Assembly (NCBI GenBank): GCA_017478085.1
Contig: JAFVEE010000122.1
Coordinates: 1 to 35,956 of the forward strand
DNA from: Prevotella sp.
GTDB lineage: Bacteria > Bacteroidota > Bacteroidia > Bacteroidales > Bacteroidaceae
Reading direction: 5' to 3'
Length of the DNA: 35,956 nt
Shown here: piece after piece, positions 14,104 through 22,465 of the stretch
Layout of the letters: every line of letters begins with the position of its first letter
Numbering within the stretch: position 1 is the first letter of the stretch
Notes under the pieces: model-generated
What the model saw: the letters and a program-made list of their open reading frames with translations, nothing else
The model's database searches: none
What the model was told of the DNA's origin: nothing
Made by a program: the position numbers and the translations under genes

Positions 14104-16671
14104 TTACTCATTACTAATTAACAGCGGCTTGTCGATCAGATGAATCACAGCCGACGACGAGGTCTCGATGCTGCTGGCGGTCGAGGTATCCCTGCTGTTG
14201 TACTGATACTCGCGGGCCATCAGGTTGTAGAGGGCCGGATTGGTGGTCACCACATGGGCCGGGGTGCGGCTCTTGTCGGTCTTCGAGGCCTGGTCGCGCA
14301 GCTCGATGCCCTCTTCGGTGAGACGGGCCGTGAGGCGGTAGAAGCGCTCGGTGCTGGGGTCTATGACGGCGGTCTCGAAGTCGGCCTCGTCGGGCTCGGC
14401 ACCAATGAACAGGGCGTTATCCTGTATGTGGTACTTCACGAAGTTGGCTATCTGCAGCGAGTCGCGCGTCTTGGCGGTCAGGTTGCCCTCTTCCTCGTAC
14501 TGCTCCACCTGCTCCCACGACGACAGCTTGCCTGCCTGCTGCAGGGCCTCGATGCTCTCGTTGGTGGGCACGTAGATGGTGTAGTGGTAGGTGTTGAAGG
14601 AGGAGATGTTCTGTCCGGCGGTGGCGTTGCGGTTGTTGTGTATCTGCTCCAGCACGCCGCTGCCCTCGAGCAGCTCGCGGAAGCGGTCGAACTCGGGGTG
14701 CTGCGTCAGCACGTCGTACACGGTCTGGCGGGTGCCCATAATGGGCTGGTCGTCCAGGATGTAGCTCTTGCCATTGCCGCCGTCGGTCTGGTCGTAGATG
14801 TAGTTCACCACCAGGGGCTGGCCCTCGTTCAGCTGGTAGCTGCCCTCCACGGTCATGTGGCCTACGCCCTGGGTGGCGTTCTTCACGCGGATCTCGGTGC
14901 CGCCCTTGGTGCGGTAGTACTCGTGGCCGTCCTCCACGTTGCCAATCACGATGTGGGTGTCGAGGATGTCCTTCAGGCGGTTGCGTATCATACCATTGTC
15001 GGCACGGCCTATGGAGTCGCCCACCTCGCCGGTCTCAACATCATAGTTGAAAATGGCGGCCCACACGCGCTCGTCCTTGTTCACCTTCGTTCCGTCATAA
15101 TGGAAGCGGAACAGCTGGGTCTGGCTCTTGCCATAGGAGCAGGGGTCTATGTACTCCAGCAGTGCCTTGTTGGTGGGAATGAAGAAGCTGTAGTAGGAGT
15201 TCAGCGAGTTTAGGTAGACGTTGTACTGCAGCTGCTCAATGCCCCAGTTCAGGATCTTCATCGTCTCGTTGAAGAGGGCCGGAGCCAGCACGCTGACGTA
15301 GGTGGTGGGCGAGTAGACGCGGTTGGTCAGGTAGACGGCACCGTTGCAGCCCAGCCACACCTTGTCGATGGCCTCACGCTGTACGCCCATGGGGTCGTTG
15401 GCATCGTTGAGGATGCCATCGAACTTCGAGGGCACCGACGACACGAACGACGAGAGCATGTTGTTGTTGATGAGCTTGGCGATCACGTCGTCGGGCACGT
15501 TCTCCCACGTACCGTAGTTGTCGCGCAGGGCCTTGCCGGGGCCGTTGTTCCAGTACTCGTCCATAGCCTGGTTGCTGGGCACCATGATCACGGCCATGTC
15601 GCGCTGCAGCACGATGTTGCCGCTCTGGTCGTTCAGGCCGGTGTAGTAGGCGTTCCACTCGGGGTCGAACTTCAGCAGTCCGTTCACGGGGCCGCGCCTC
15701 GGCGTCATGTTCAGTGCCACGCCGCCCTGCGATTTCTCCGAGAAGAAGCGCTTCTGGAACACGGTGTCCACGTCGGTACCGTACAGATAATTATACTGCG
15801 TGCGGGTAGCCTCGTCGCAGGGATAGGGGGCGCAGTAGCGCTCCATAAGCTTGTTGAACTGGCTGGCCTCGGGCTTCTGGCGAATCAGCTCGGCCATGTT
15901 GGGCAGCGGGGTGATCACGTCGGCCATGCGGTGAATGAAGCCGTTGGAGCACTTGATGTTGGGCTCGGCCACCTGCACACCGTTGATGCTGGCCTCGCCG
16001 GGCTGGCGGTCGGTGGTGTAGTTGTAAATGAAGTTGTAGTCGTCGTTGGTGATCTTCTTGTTCACCAGCTGCTTCTCGATGAACTGCAGCAGCGTCACGG
16101 TCGAGTTGTCGGTCATGCAGACCATAGGCTTGCCCTGCTGGCGGTAGTAGGCCCAGTAGGGGTTGTCGGGCATGTCCTGGGCGGTCAGGATGGCCACCGA
16201 GTCGTAGGGCGTGCTCGATGCCAAGCGGCGCATGGCCTCACCCTCGCGGGGCGGGTTGCCCTCAACGCTCGACAGGCTGTTCAGCTGCATCGAGTTGTCA
16301 ATCATGCTGCCGCGCAGCAGCAGCTTCTTCTGCGACTCGCTCAGCTGACTGTAGCTGCTCACGCCCCAGGTGTTGTTCTGGAAGAAGCGCTCGAAGGCCG
16401 CATCGTCGGCCACGAACAGCGTCTTCGAACCCGTCTTGGCCAGCACGTCGCGGTAGCCAAGATCGTCGATGAGGCGCACCGTGTTGGTGTAGTTGCCCTG
16501 ATCGGCCAGCCAACTGTAGATGCTCGCTCCCCAGCCGTCGGGGGTGCGCTCATCCAAGTCGTACTCCGAACAGGAACCGAGCAGAGCACCACTGCCACAG
16601 AGCAGCGCCCAGCATCCAGCACCCATGAGCAGGTGTCGGCCTCGTCTCCAAAATAGTCTTTCGGTTTTCAT
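14104..16671 (-). CDS. Large FAS1-repeat surface lipoprotein, first gene of the operon (855 aa)
   Basis: The signal peptide ends in LLGSC (Cys34) followed by acidic SEYDLDERTPD. Four fasciclin-like units can be traced: about 50-265 (KTLFVADDAAFERFF ... NGFIHRMADVI), 270-460 (VIMVPSNQAMDEYW ... CNGAVYLTNRV), 465-650 (YSFFIPTNKALLEYI ... SYILDDQPIM) and 655-850 (TIYVPTNESIEALQ ... AVIHLIDKPL). The (V/I)P(T/S)N word is the FAS1 signature. No C-terminal binding domain is visible, unlike the other two FAS1 proteins. As promoter-proximal gene it should be well expressed. Four repeats give an elongated rod, suiting an adhesion or capture arm beside SusCD. The function is inferred. Confidence 0.83.
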   Translation of the reverse strand: MKTERLFWRRGRHLLMGAGCWALLCGSGALLGSCSEYDLDERTPDGWGASIYSWLADQGNYTNTVRLIDDLGYRDVLAKTGSKTLFVADDAAFERFFQNNTWGVSSYSQLSESQKKLLLRGSMIDNSMQLNSLSSVEGNPPREGEAMRRLASSTPYDSVAILTAQDMPDNPYWAYYRQQGKPMVCMTDNSTVTLLQFIEKQLVNKKITNDDYNFIYNYTTDRQPGEASINGVQVAEPNIKCSNGFIHRMADVITPLPNMAELIRQKPEASQFNKLMERYCAPYPCDEATRTQYNYLYGTDVDTVFQKRFFSEKSQGGVALNMTPRRGPVNGLLKFDPEWNAYYTGLNDQSGNIVLQRDMAVIMVPSNQAMDEYWNNGPGKALRDNYGTWENVPDDVIAKLINNNMLSSFVSSVPSKFDGILNDANDPMGVQREAIDKVWLGCNGAVYLTNRVYSPTTYVSVLAPALFNETMKILNWGIEQLQYNVYLNSLNSYYSFFIPTNKALLEYIDPCSYGKSQTQLFRFHYDGTKVNKDERVWAAIFNYDVETGEVGDSIGRADNGMIRNRLKDILDTHIVIGNVEDGHEYYRTKGGTEIRVKNATQGVGHMTVEGSYQLNEGQPLVVNYIYDQTDGGNGKSYILDDQPIMGTRQTVYDVLTQHPEFDRFRELLEGSGVLEQIHNNRNATAGQNISSFNTYHYTIYVPTNESIEALQQAGKLSSWEQVEQYEEEGNLTAKTRDSLQIANFVKYHIQDNALFIGAEPDEADFETAVIDPSTERFYRLTARLTEEGIELRDQASKTDKSRTPAHVVTTNPALYNLMAREYQYNSRDTSTASSIETSSSAVIHLIDKPLLISNE

Positions 16672-16736
16672 ACGTTGTTTTGAATTTTTAAGTTATGTTG
16701 TTTTTAAGCTTTTCTGGTAGCGTAGTTTCAACGATG

Positions 16737-16744
16737 CAAAGTTA
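16737..16744 (-). promoter_or_regulatory. Candidate -7 element for the FAS1/SusCD operon
   Basis: The minus strand reads TAACTTTG, matching the Bacteroidetes -7 consensus TAnnTTTG, about 65 nt upstream of the start at 16671. I see no good TTG -33 element at the expected distance. The site is therefore tentative and may need an activator. Confidence 0.45.
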
Positions 16745-16871
16745 CACATTATTCGCGTGCGTGGCATTCTCGTTTGTCAGCAGGGCTTTTCTTTACGTAC
16801 ACGCACGTTTCGCGCTCGTTTCACGTTTTTTTCTATTTGTTTCAATCTGTTTGAAGTGCCTTTGCAACGGG

Positions 16872-16970
16872 GCCTCCGTTGATGGTCAACGGAGGCTCCA
16901 CTGACTATCAACGGAGGCTCCGTTAGCAATCAACGAGGGCTCCGTTGACGGTCAACGGAGCCCTCGTTGA
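16872..16970. repeat. CTCCGTTGA palindrome array in a 329-nt gene-free stretch
   Basis: The gap 16672-17000 holds the operon leader and, at its far end, stacked palindromes. Positions 16872-16882 pair with 16886-16896 (11 nt, 3-nt loop). Positions 16930-16948 pair perfectly with 16952-16970 (19 nt, 3-nt loop). The half copy between them shares the same words. They lie just after the GH95 stop on the minus strand. No T-run follows, so they may protect the 3' end or act as a barrier rather than as a simple intrinsic terminator. The rest of the gap is AT-rich with nothing else recognisable. Confidence 0.8.
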
Positions 16971-17000
16971 AAGGCGGCGAAATAGGGAGGGAGCGAGAGG

Positions 17001-19478
17001 CTAACGGGCCGAGACCCGATAGCTGGCACCGGCCTTGGTATCGAGGTCGTACTCGTAGACCTGCGGAACGGCGAGCTGACGGAAGTCGGTGAGCTCGGCC
17101 GACTGCAGCGGCTGCTTCACACCCACGGGCTGCATGAGGGGGTTGGGACACGAGCCCTGGGCCGGGCGCAGACCCTTGCCCTTCAGGGGCACGTAGGAGC
17201 GCAGGCGCAGCGTGCCGCCACGGGTGCTGCGTACGGTGGCTTTCTGCAAGCGGCCCCCACCCCACTTCACGTCGGCCACGAAGCCGCCGCGGGCGCGCAG
17301 GCCCTTCACCTCGCCCTGCGTCCAGGCATCGGGCAGGGCGGGCAGCAGGTGCAGGGCACCGTCGTGGCTCTGCACCAGCATCTCGCAGATGCCGGCGGCC
17401 ACGCCGAAGTTGCCATCGATCTGGAAGGGTGGATGGGCATCGAACAGGTTGGGATAGGTGCGGCCGTCGGGGAAGTCCTTCGCCTGGCCGTCATCGGGCA
17501 GCAGGTGCAGCATGTTCTTGATGATCTGGAAGGCGTGGTTGCCGTCGAGCATACGGGCCCAGAAGTTGGTCTTCCAGCCCAGGCTCCAGCCCGTGGCCAT
17601 GTCGCCACGCTGGCGCAGCGTGTTGCCGGCGGCGGTGAAGAGGTCCGGGTGGCTATAGGGCGAAATCTGGCTCGAAGGGTAGAGGCCGTACAGATGCGAG
17701 ATGTGGCGGTGCTGGTCCTTGGGGTCGTCGGCATCGATGAGCCACTCCTGCAGCTGTCCGTAGCGCCCTATCTGCATGGGCGGCAGCTGCGCAATGGCCT
17801 TCTGCAGCCGCTCGCGGAAGGCGGCCTCCTCCGCCGCCGTGCTCTCGGCTTTTTCCGAGAGAATCTCGCTCGCCCGCAGCGCCCCCGTCAGCACGTCGAG
17901 CACAATCTGGTTGTCCATCGTCGAACCGGCCGTCACGGTGGTGCCCTTGCCCTTCGGCCCGTGCTCGGGCGAAACGGTGGGCACGGTCATCAGCCATCCG
18001 TTGTTAGGGTTCACCTGCATATAGTCCAGCAGGAACTCGGCAGCCCCCCGCATTACGTCGTAGTTCTGGCGCAGGAATGCCTCGTCGCCCGTGAAGAGGT
18101 AGTGCTGCCAGATGTGCGTCGACAGCCAGGCGCCGCCCGTGGGGAACATGCCCCAGGTGGTGCCGTCCACCGGCCCGGCTATGCGCCACAGGTCGGTGTT
18201 GTGGTGGGCCACCCATCCGCCGCAGTCGTACATCGTGCGGGCCGTCTTGGCGCCCGTCACCTGCAGGTCTTTCAGCATCGAGAAGAAGGGCTCGGTGGCC
18301 TCGGCCAGGTTGCCCGGCTCGGCTATCCAGTAGTTCATCTCGGTGTTGATGTTGATGGTGTATTTCGAGTCCCACGGGGCCTTCATCTTGTCGTTCCACA
18401 CGCCTTGCAGGTTGGCGGGCTGACCGCCGGGCTGGCTCGACGAGATGAGCAGGTAGCGCCCGTACTGCATCATCAGCGCCACGAGGGCCAGGTCGCTGTT
18501 GTCCTGCTCGAAGGCCTTCAGGCGCTGGTCGGTGGGCAGGGCCGAGTTCTTCGACGTGGGGAGCGTGAGCTGCACGCGGTCGTACTGCTCGTGGTATTTC
18601 TTCTGATGACTGGCCAGCAGCACCTTGTAGGGCTTCGCCTGCACGTCGTCCAGCATCTGGCGGGTCTTCAGCTGCGGGTTGCCGCTCACGTCGTCGTACT
18701 TCACGAAGTTGGTGGCCGCCACCACGTAGAGCGTAGCCTCGGTGGCGTTGGCTATGGTCAGGCGGTCGCCCTCGCGCTTCAGCTGTCCGTCGGTCACGGC
18801 CTTCAGGCGGCAAACGCCCGTCAGGCCGGCCTCAATGCCCTCCTGAGCCACGTTCTTCAGCGTCAGGGCCAGCTCGCCGTCGCCAGCCCCTGTGCGGTCG
18901 GGGGCTTCCTGGCCGTCGAGCAGCGGGCTCTCCACGCTTACGGAAAACGTCAGCGCCCCTTTCTTACCGGCCTTCAGCTGCACCACCAGCGCATTGTCGG
19001 CCAGCGAGGCGAAGGCCGTGCGCTCGTAGGCCACGCCCTGATACTGGTAGCGGGTGGTGGCAACGGCTTCGCTCAGGCTCAGTGCCCGCTCGTAGCCGCT
19101 CACGTCGCGGTGGCCCAGCTGCAGCTTCAGACTGACGAAGGGCAGGTAGCGCATGCCGTGGGGGCCTTTCACGAAGTACTGGTCGAGCAGCTTGTGGGCC
19201 CGCTGCTCGTTGCCCTCGAAGATGAGCTTACGCACCTCGGGCAGGTACTCCAGCGAGGCAAGGCTGTTGTTCTGATAGGGCGATCCGCTCCAGAAGGTCT
19301 CTTCGTTCAGTTGGATTTCCTCTACGTCGGTGCCGCCATAGATCATGGCCCCCAGGTGGCTATTGCCAAGGGGCAGGGCCTCCAGCCAGTGACTGGCGGG
19401 CTGGGCATACCACAGGCGCTGCGCCTGCACGGTCAGGGCGCAGACGCATACCGTTACTGCTAAAAAAAGTCTTTTCAT
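17001..19478 (-). CDS. GH95 exo-alpha-L-fucosidase / alpha-L-galactosidase (825 aa)
   Basis: It removes terminal alpha-L-fucose, or L-galactose in some members, from glycans by inversion. A cleavable signal peptide of about 19 residues (ending TVQAQ) indicates export. The N-terminal beta-sandwich (about 22-265) carries [15 protein letters not shown] and [12 protein letters not shown]. The (alpha/alpha)6 catalytic domain (about 290-700) has ININ at 375-378 in NINTEMNYW, with Asn376 and Asn378 matching the two catalytic asparagines of Bifidobacterium AfcA. Glu505 in SPEHGPKG and Asp688 in QIDGNFG match the catalytic acid and the supporting Asp. Full length and intact. It is transcribed away from the esterase operon and towards the FAS1/SusCD operon on the same strand, separated by palindromes. 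Fucosidase and galactosidase cannot be distinguished by eye. Confidence 0.93.
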   Translation of the reverse strand: MKRLFLAVTVCVCALTVQAQRLWYAQPASHWLEALPLGNSHLGAMIYGGTDVEEIQLNEETFWSGSPYQNNSLASLEYLPEVRKLIFEGNEQRAHKLLDQYFVKGPHGMRYLPFVSLKLQLGHRDVSGYERALSLSEAVATTRYQYQGVAYERTAFASLADNALVVQLKAGKKGALTFSVSVESPLLDGQEAPDRTGAGDGELALTLKNVAQEGIEAGLTGVCRLKAVTDGQLKREGDRLTIANATEATLYVVAATNFVKYDDVSGNPQLKTRQMLDDVQAKPYKVLLASHQKKYHEQYDRVQLTLPTSKNSALPTDQRLKAFEQDNSDLALVALMMQYGRYLLISSSQPGGQPANLQGVWNDKMKAPWDSKYTININTEMNYWIAEPGNLAEATEPFFSMLKDLQVTGAKTARTMYDCGGWVAHHNTDLWRIAGPVDGTTWGMFPTGGAWLSTHIWQHYLFTGDEAFLRQNYDVMRGAAEFLLDYMQVNPNNGWLMTVPTVSPEHGPKGKGTTVTAGSTMDNQIVLDVLTGALRASEILSEKAESTAAEEAAFRERLQKAIAQLPPMQIGRYGQLQEWLIDADDPKDQHRHISHLYGLYPSSQISPYSHPDLFTAAGNTLRQRGDMATGWSLGWKTNFWARMLDGNHAFQIIKNMLHLLPDDGQAKDFPDGRTYPNLFDAHPPFQIDGNFGVAAGICEMLVQSHDGALHLLPALPDAWTQGEVKGLRARGGFVADVKWGGGRLQKATVRSTRGGTLRLRSYVPLKGKGLRPAQGSCPNPLMQPVGVKQPLQSAELTDFRQLAVPQVYEYDLDTKAGASYRVSAR

Positions 19479-19504
19479 ATTAGGGGTTTAGTTGTTTTAT
19501 GGTG

Positions 19505-19512
19505 CAAATCTA
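19505..19512 (-). promoter_or_regulatory. Candidate -7 element for the GH95 gene
   Basis: The minus strand reads TAGATTTG, matching TAnnTTTG, about 27 nt upstream of the GH95 start. No TTG is correctly spaced upstream (the nearest is only about 12 nt away). Confidence is modest. Confidence 0.35.
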
Positions 19513-19532
19513 CAAATAAATTTGCAAAATGC

Positions 19533-19563
19533 TTGTCTTTTTCCACAAAAAAACGTAACTTTG
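19533..19563 (+). promoter_or_regulatory. Bacteroidetes promoter of the esterase-GH140-GH78 operon
   Basis: TTG at 19533-19535 and TAACTTTG at 19556-19563 are separated by 20 nt, a good match to the TTG / TAnnTTTG arrangement. Transcription would begin near 19570, giving a leader of about 40 nt before the ATG at 19608. The 129-nt gap is shared with the divergent GH95 gene. Confidence 0.75.
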
Positions 19564-19607
19564 CTCACTACTTATAGCAAACTACAAACAATTCGAGACA
19601 TTTTTCT

Positions 19608-20945
19608 ATGAGAAGACTATGCTTTCTGCTGGCCCTGATGGCCTGTCTGCAAGGCCAGGCGCAAAGCTACGAGACGCAGTTCAGCCGACCGCTGAGCGAC
19701 GTGATGGCCGACGTGGCGCGGCAGTTCAAGGTGAAGTTCCGCTTCGATGTCGACACCACGGGGCTGCGCCTGCCCTACGCCGACTTCCGCGTCAGGCCCT
19801 ATTCCCTGGAACAGACGCTCACCAACATCTGCCGCTACTACGACTGGCAGTGGTGGCCGCGACCCAAGGGGCTCTACCGCATCAGCCGCTACGAGTACTA
19901 CCGTAGGCACACCGACGAGGGGCAGCAGTTGCTGGGCTACCTCTCTACCTTATATAATAATAAGGAGCAGTGGGAGCAGCGTGCCAGCCTGCTGCGCCGC
20001 GAGGCCCGCCGGCTGCTGGGCATCGATGCCTTCCTCGACTCGTGCGTCGCCAATGCCAAGCCCGTGCTCTCCAGCATACGCAAGCACGATGGCTACTCCA
20101 CGCAGAACATCTGCCTCGAGCTGACGGCCGGCCAGCACCTCTTCGGCACCATTTATGCCCCAATTAGGGCTAATAAGGCCTATAGGCCCCATAAGACCCA
20201 TGGGCCCCATAAGACCTATAAGCCCTACCCCCTCATCATCTCCCCCGACGGCCACTGGCAACCGGGCCGCTTCCGTGACGATGAGCAGACGCGCCTGGCC
20301 ACACTGGCCCGCATGGGGGCCGTGTGCGCCGACTTCGACCTCTACGGCTGGGGACAGTCGGCTGCCGAGGTGGGCGAGCACGCCGTGAGCCGTGCCCACG
20401 TGTTTCAGGCAGCCTGCTCACTGAAGCTCTTAGAGACGCTGCTGGCCATCCGCAACGACATCGACACCACCCGCATCGGCGTATGCGGAGGCAGCGGTGG
20501 CGGCACCCACACGGTACTGCTCTCGCTGCTCGACGACCGCATCGCGGCCTCGGCACCCGTGGTCCACGTGGCCAGCCACTTCGACGGCGGCTGTCCCTGC
20601 GAGAGCGGCAAGCCCGTTCACCGCGCCGGTGGCGGCACCTGCGAGGCCGAGCTGGCCTGTCTCATCGCCCCGAGGCCCCTGCTCTTAGTGAGCGACGGCG
20701 GCGACTGGACGGCCTCGACACCCGAACTGGAATATCCCTTCATGCAGCGCATCTACTCCTTCTACGGGGCCGGGCAGAACATACGCAATGTGCATCTGCC
20801 CGACGAGCGTCACGACTTTGGCCCCTCGAAGCGCCAGGCCGTCTATCAGTTCTTCATCGATGTCTTCGGCCTCGACCCCACAATGCTCGATGAAACCAAA
20901 GTAACCATAGAAACCGAACAACAACTACAATCGCAACTAAAATGA
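19608..20945 (+). CDS. Secreted alpha/beta-hydrolase esterase with N-terminal STN-like domain (445 aa)
   Basis: After a signal peptide (MRRLCFLLALMACLQGQAQS), residues about 22-90 resemble an STN/secretin short domain (PLSDVMADVARQFKVKFRFD, YSLEQTLTNICRYYDWQW). The rest is an acetylxylan-esterase-like alpha/beta hydrolase. The nucleophile is Ser296 in CGGSGGGTH, the likely acid Asp363 or Asp366 lies in LLVSDGGDW, and His402 lies in DERHDFGPSK. A likely role is removing acetyl or other ester groups so that the downstream hydrolases can act. Residues about 185-207 are encoded by an 18-nt tandem repeat, a probable surface-loop insertion. It overlaps the GH140 gene by 4 nt (ATGA). The substrate is not determinable. 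Confidence 0.82.
   Translation: MRRLCFLLALMACLQGQAQSYETQFSRPLSDVMADVARQFKVKFRFDVDTTGLRLPYADFRVRPYSLEQTLTNICRYYDWQWWPRPKGLYRISRYEYYRRHTDEGQQLLGYLSTLYNNKEQWEQRASLLRREARRLLGIDAFLDSCVANAKPVLSSIRKHDGYSTQNICLELTAGQHLFGTIYAPIRANKAYRPHKTHGPHKTYKPYPLIISPDGHWQPGRFRDDEQTRLATLARMGAVCADFDLYGWGQSAAEVGEHAVSRAHVFQAACSLKLLETLLAIRNDIDTTRIGVCGGSGGGTHTVLLSLLDDRIAASAPVVHVASHFDGGCPCESGKPVHRAGGGTCEAELACLIAPRPLLLVSDGGDWTASTPELEYPFMQRIYSFYGAGQNIRNVHLPDERHDFGPSKRQAVYQFFIDVFGLDPTMLDETKVTIETEQQLQSQLK
20174..20227 (+). repeat. 18-nt tandem repeat inside the esterase gene
   Basis: Three units of 18 nt (20174-20191, 20192-20209, 20210-20227) of the form TAAGRCCYATRRGCCCCA encode KAYRPH, KTHGPH and KTYKPY. The unit is a multiple of three, so copy-number change keeps the frame. 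The basic repeat lies between the core strand ending TIYAPI and PLIISPDGHW. Confidence 0.85.
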
Positions 20946-22465
20946 CCCCCATCCGCATCTTCCTCCTCACCCTCCTCCTTGTTCTTGTGGGCCGCGATTC
21001 CATCGCGGCAACCCTCCCCTGGCAGCACGGCCCCCTCGAAGTAAGTGCCAACCACCGCTTCTTGCAGCACAAGGACGGCACGCCCTTCTTCTGGCTGGGC
21101 GAAACGGCCTGGCTGCTGCCCGAGCGCCTGAACCGCGAAGAGGCCCAGCACTACCTGCAACGCTGCCACGAGGCTGGCTACAACATGGTGCAGGTTCAGG
21201 TGCTGAACGCCATCCCCTCCTACAACGCCTACGGCTACGCCTCGCACCCCCTCCCCCAAGAAAAAGAGGAAGTCCCAACCCGTCCCAACCAGTCCCAAAA
21301 AGTCCCAACCAGTCCCAACCAGTCCCAACCAGTCCCACCCAGTCCCTCCTACTGGTCCCACCTCGACTACATCATCGACCTGGCTGCCCAGCAGGGCATC
21401 TACGTCGGCATGGTGTGCGTATGGGGCTCGCAGGTGAAGTCGGGCCGTCTCGACGAGGCCGGTGCCCGCGAGTACGGCGCCTTCCTGGCCAAGCGCTACC
21501 AGAAGCGGCCCAACATCATCTGGATCATAGGCGGCGACGTGCAGGGCGATATTCACCCAGAGGTGTGGCAGGCCCTGGCCACCACCATCAAGCAAACCGA
21601 CCACCAGCACCTCATGACCTACCATCCGCGTGGCCGCTACACGTCGGCCCGCTGGTGGAGCCAGGCCGAATGGATCGACTTCCACACCTTCCAGAGCGGC
21701 CATCGGCGCTACGGTCAGCGCATGGGCAACAAGGACTATCCCATTCCCGACAATACGGAAGAGGACAACTGGATGTACGTCGACTCTACCTGGGCCTACA
21801 AGCCCATCAAGCCCGTGCTCGACGATGAGCCTATCTACGAAGGCATTCCGCAGGGCCTGCACGATGCCTTCGAGCCGCTGTGGACGGCTGACCACGTGCG
21901 CCGCTACGCCTACTGGAGCGTGTTTGCCGGCAGTTGCGGCCATACCTACGGCCATTCGGCCATTATGCAGTTTCAGAAGCCCGGCTACCCGTCGGCCTAC
22001 CACAACCGCAAGATGTGGTACGACGCGCTGAACGACCCTGGCTTCAACCAGATGCAATACCTGAAGCAGCTGATGCTGGCCCTGCCTTACTTCGAACGGG
22101 TGCCCGACCAGAGCATCGTGCAGGACAACGGCACGCAGTATGAGCGTCTGGCTGCCACGCGCGGCAACGACTATCTGCTGGTGTATAACTTCACGTCGCG
22201 GCCTATGAAGCTCGACCTCGACAAGATCAGCGGCACGGAGAAGAACGTGTGGTGGATGAACGCCGCCACGGGTCAGCTGACCTATCTGGGCAGCTACGCC
22301 AGCCGCGTCTTGACCTTCCGTCCGCACGACACCACCGACGGCGTGCTCATCGCCATCGATGCATCGAAGAACTATCTGCAAAAAGACCAGACTCACATCG
22401 CCAACGCCCATCAGTCCGCTGATGCACAGACACTTGGCGGCCAGCAAACCAACCGAACCGAATGA
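20942..22465 (+). CDS. GH140-type (DUF4038) glycoside hydrolase, putative apiosidase (507 aa)
   Basis: This is a (beta/alpha)8 hydrolase with a C-terminal collagen-binding-like beta domain (about 400-480). Diagnostic stretches are GTPFFWLGETAWLL, GYNMVQVQVLNAIPSYNAYG, IIWIIGGDVQGD and KPVLDDEPIYEG. Asp199 and Glu296 are 97 residues apart, the same spacing I recall for the catalytic Asp/Glu of Bacteroides BT1012, the founding GH140 enzyme that releases apiose-linked chains from rhamnogalacturonan II. The signal peptide contains a palindrome-encoded VGRDSIAA. Residues about 110-136 are encoded by 10-nt tandem repeats. ATGA overlaps at both ends couple it to the esterase and the GH78. The family is confident; the apiosidase activity is inferred. 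Confidence 0.85.
   Translation: MTPIRIFLLTLLLVLVGRDSIAATLPWQHGPLEVSANHRFLQHKDGTPFFWLGETAWLLPERLNREEAQHYLQRCHEAGYNMVQVQVLNAIPSYNAYGYASHPLPQEKEEVPTRPNQSQKVPTSPNQSQPVPPSPSYWSHLDYIIDLAAQQGIYVGMVCVWGSQVKSGRLDEAGAREYGAFLAKRYQKRPNIIWIIGGDVQGDIHPEVWQALATTIKQTDHQHLMTYHPRGRYTSARWWSQAEWIDFHTFQSGHRRYGQRMGNKDYPIPDNTEEDNWMYVDSTWAYKPIKPVLDDEPIYEGIPQGLHDAFEPLWTADHVRRYAYWSVFAGSCGHTYGHSAIMQFQKPGYPSAYHNRKMWYDALNDPGFNQMQYLKQLMLALPYFERVPDQSIVQDNGTQYERLAATRGNDYLLVYNFTSRPMKLDLDKISGTEKNVWWMNAATGQLTYLGSYASRVLTFRPHDTTDGVLIAIDASKNYLQKDQTHIANAHQSADAQTLGGQQTNRTE
20991..21009. repeat. GCCGCGAT palindrome, copy 1 (GH140 signal peptide)
   Basis: GCCGCGAT-TCC-ATCGCGGC is a perfect 8-bp inverted repeat with a 3-nt loop. It is read in frame as GRDSIAA at the end of the GH140 signal peptide. 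It matches the copy at 23144-23162 except in the loop. Confidence 0.85.
21271..21350 (+). repeat. 10-nt tandem repeat inside the GH140 gene
   Basis: Eight consecutive units of AGTCCCAACC or close variants fill 80 nt. Because 10 is not a multiple of three, the peptide repeats every three units (VPTRPNQSQK then VPTSPNQSQP). Gain or loss of one or two units would shift the reading frame early in the enzyme. Confidence 0.9.
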
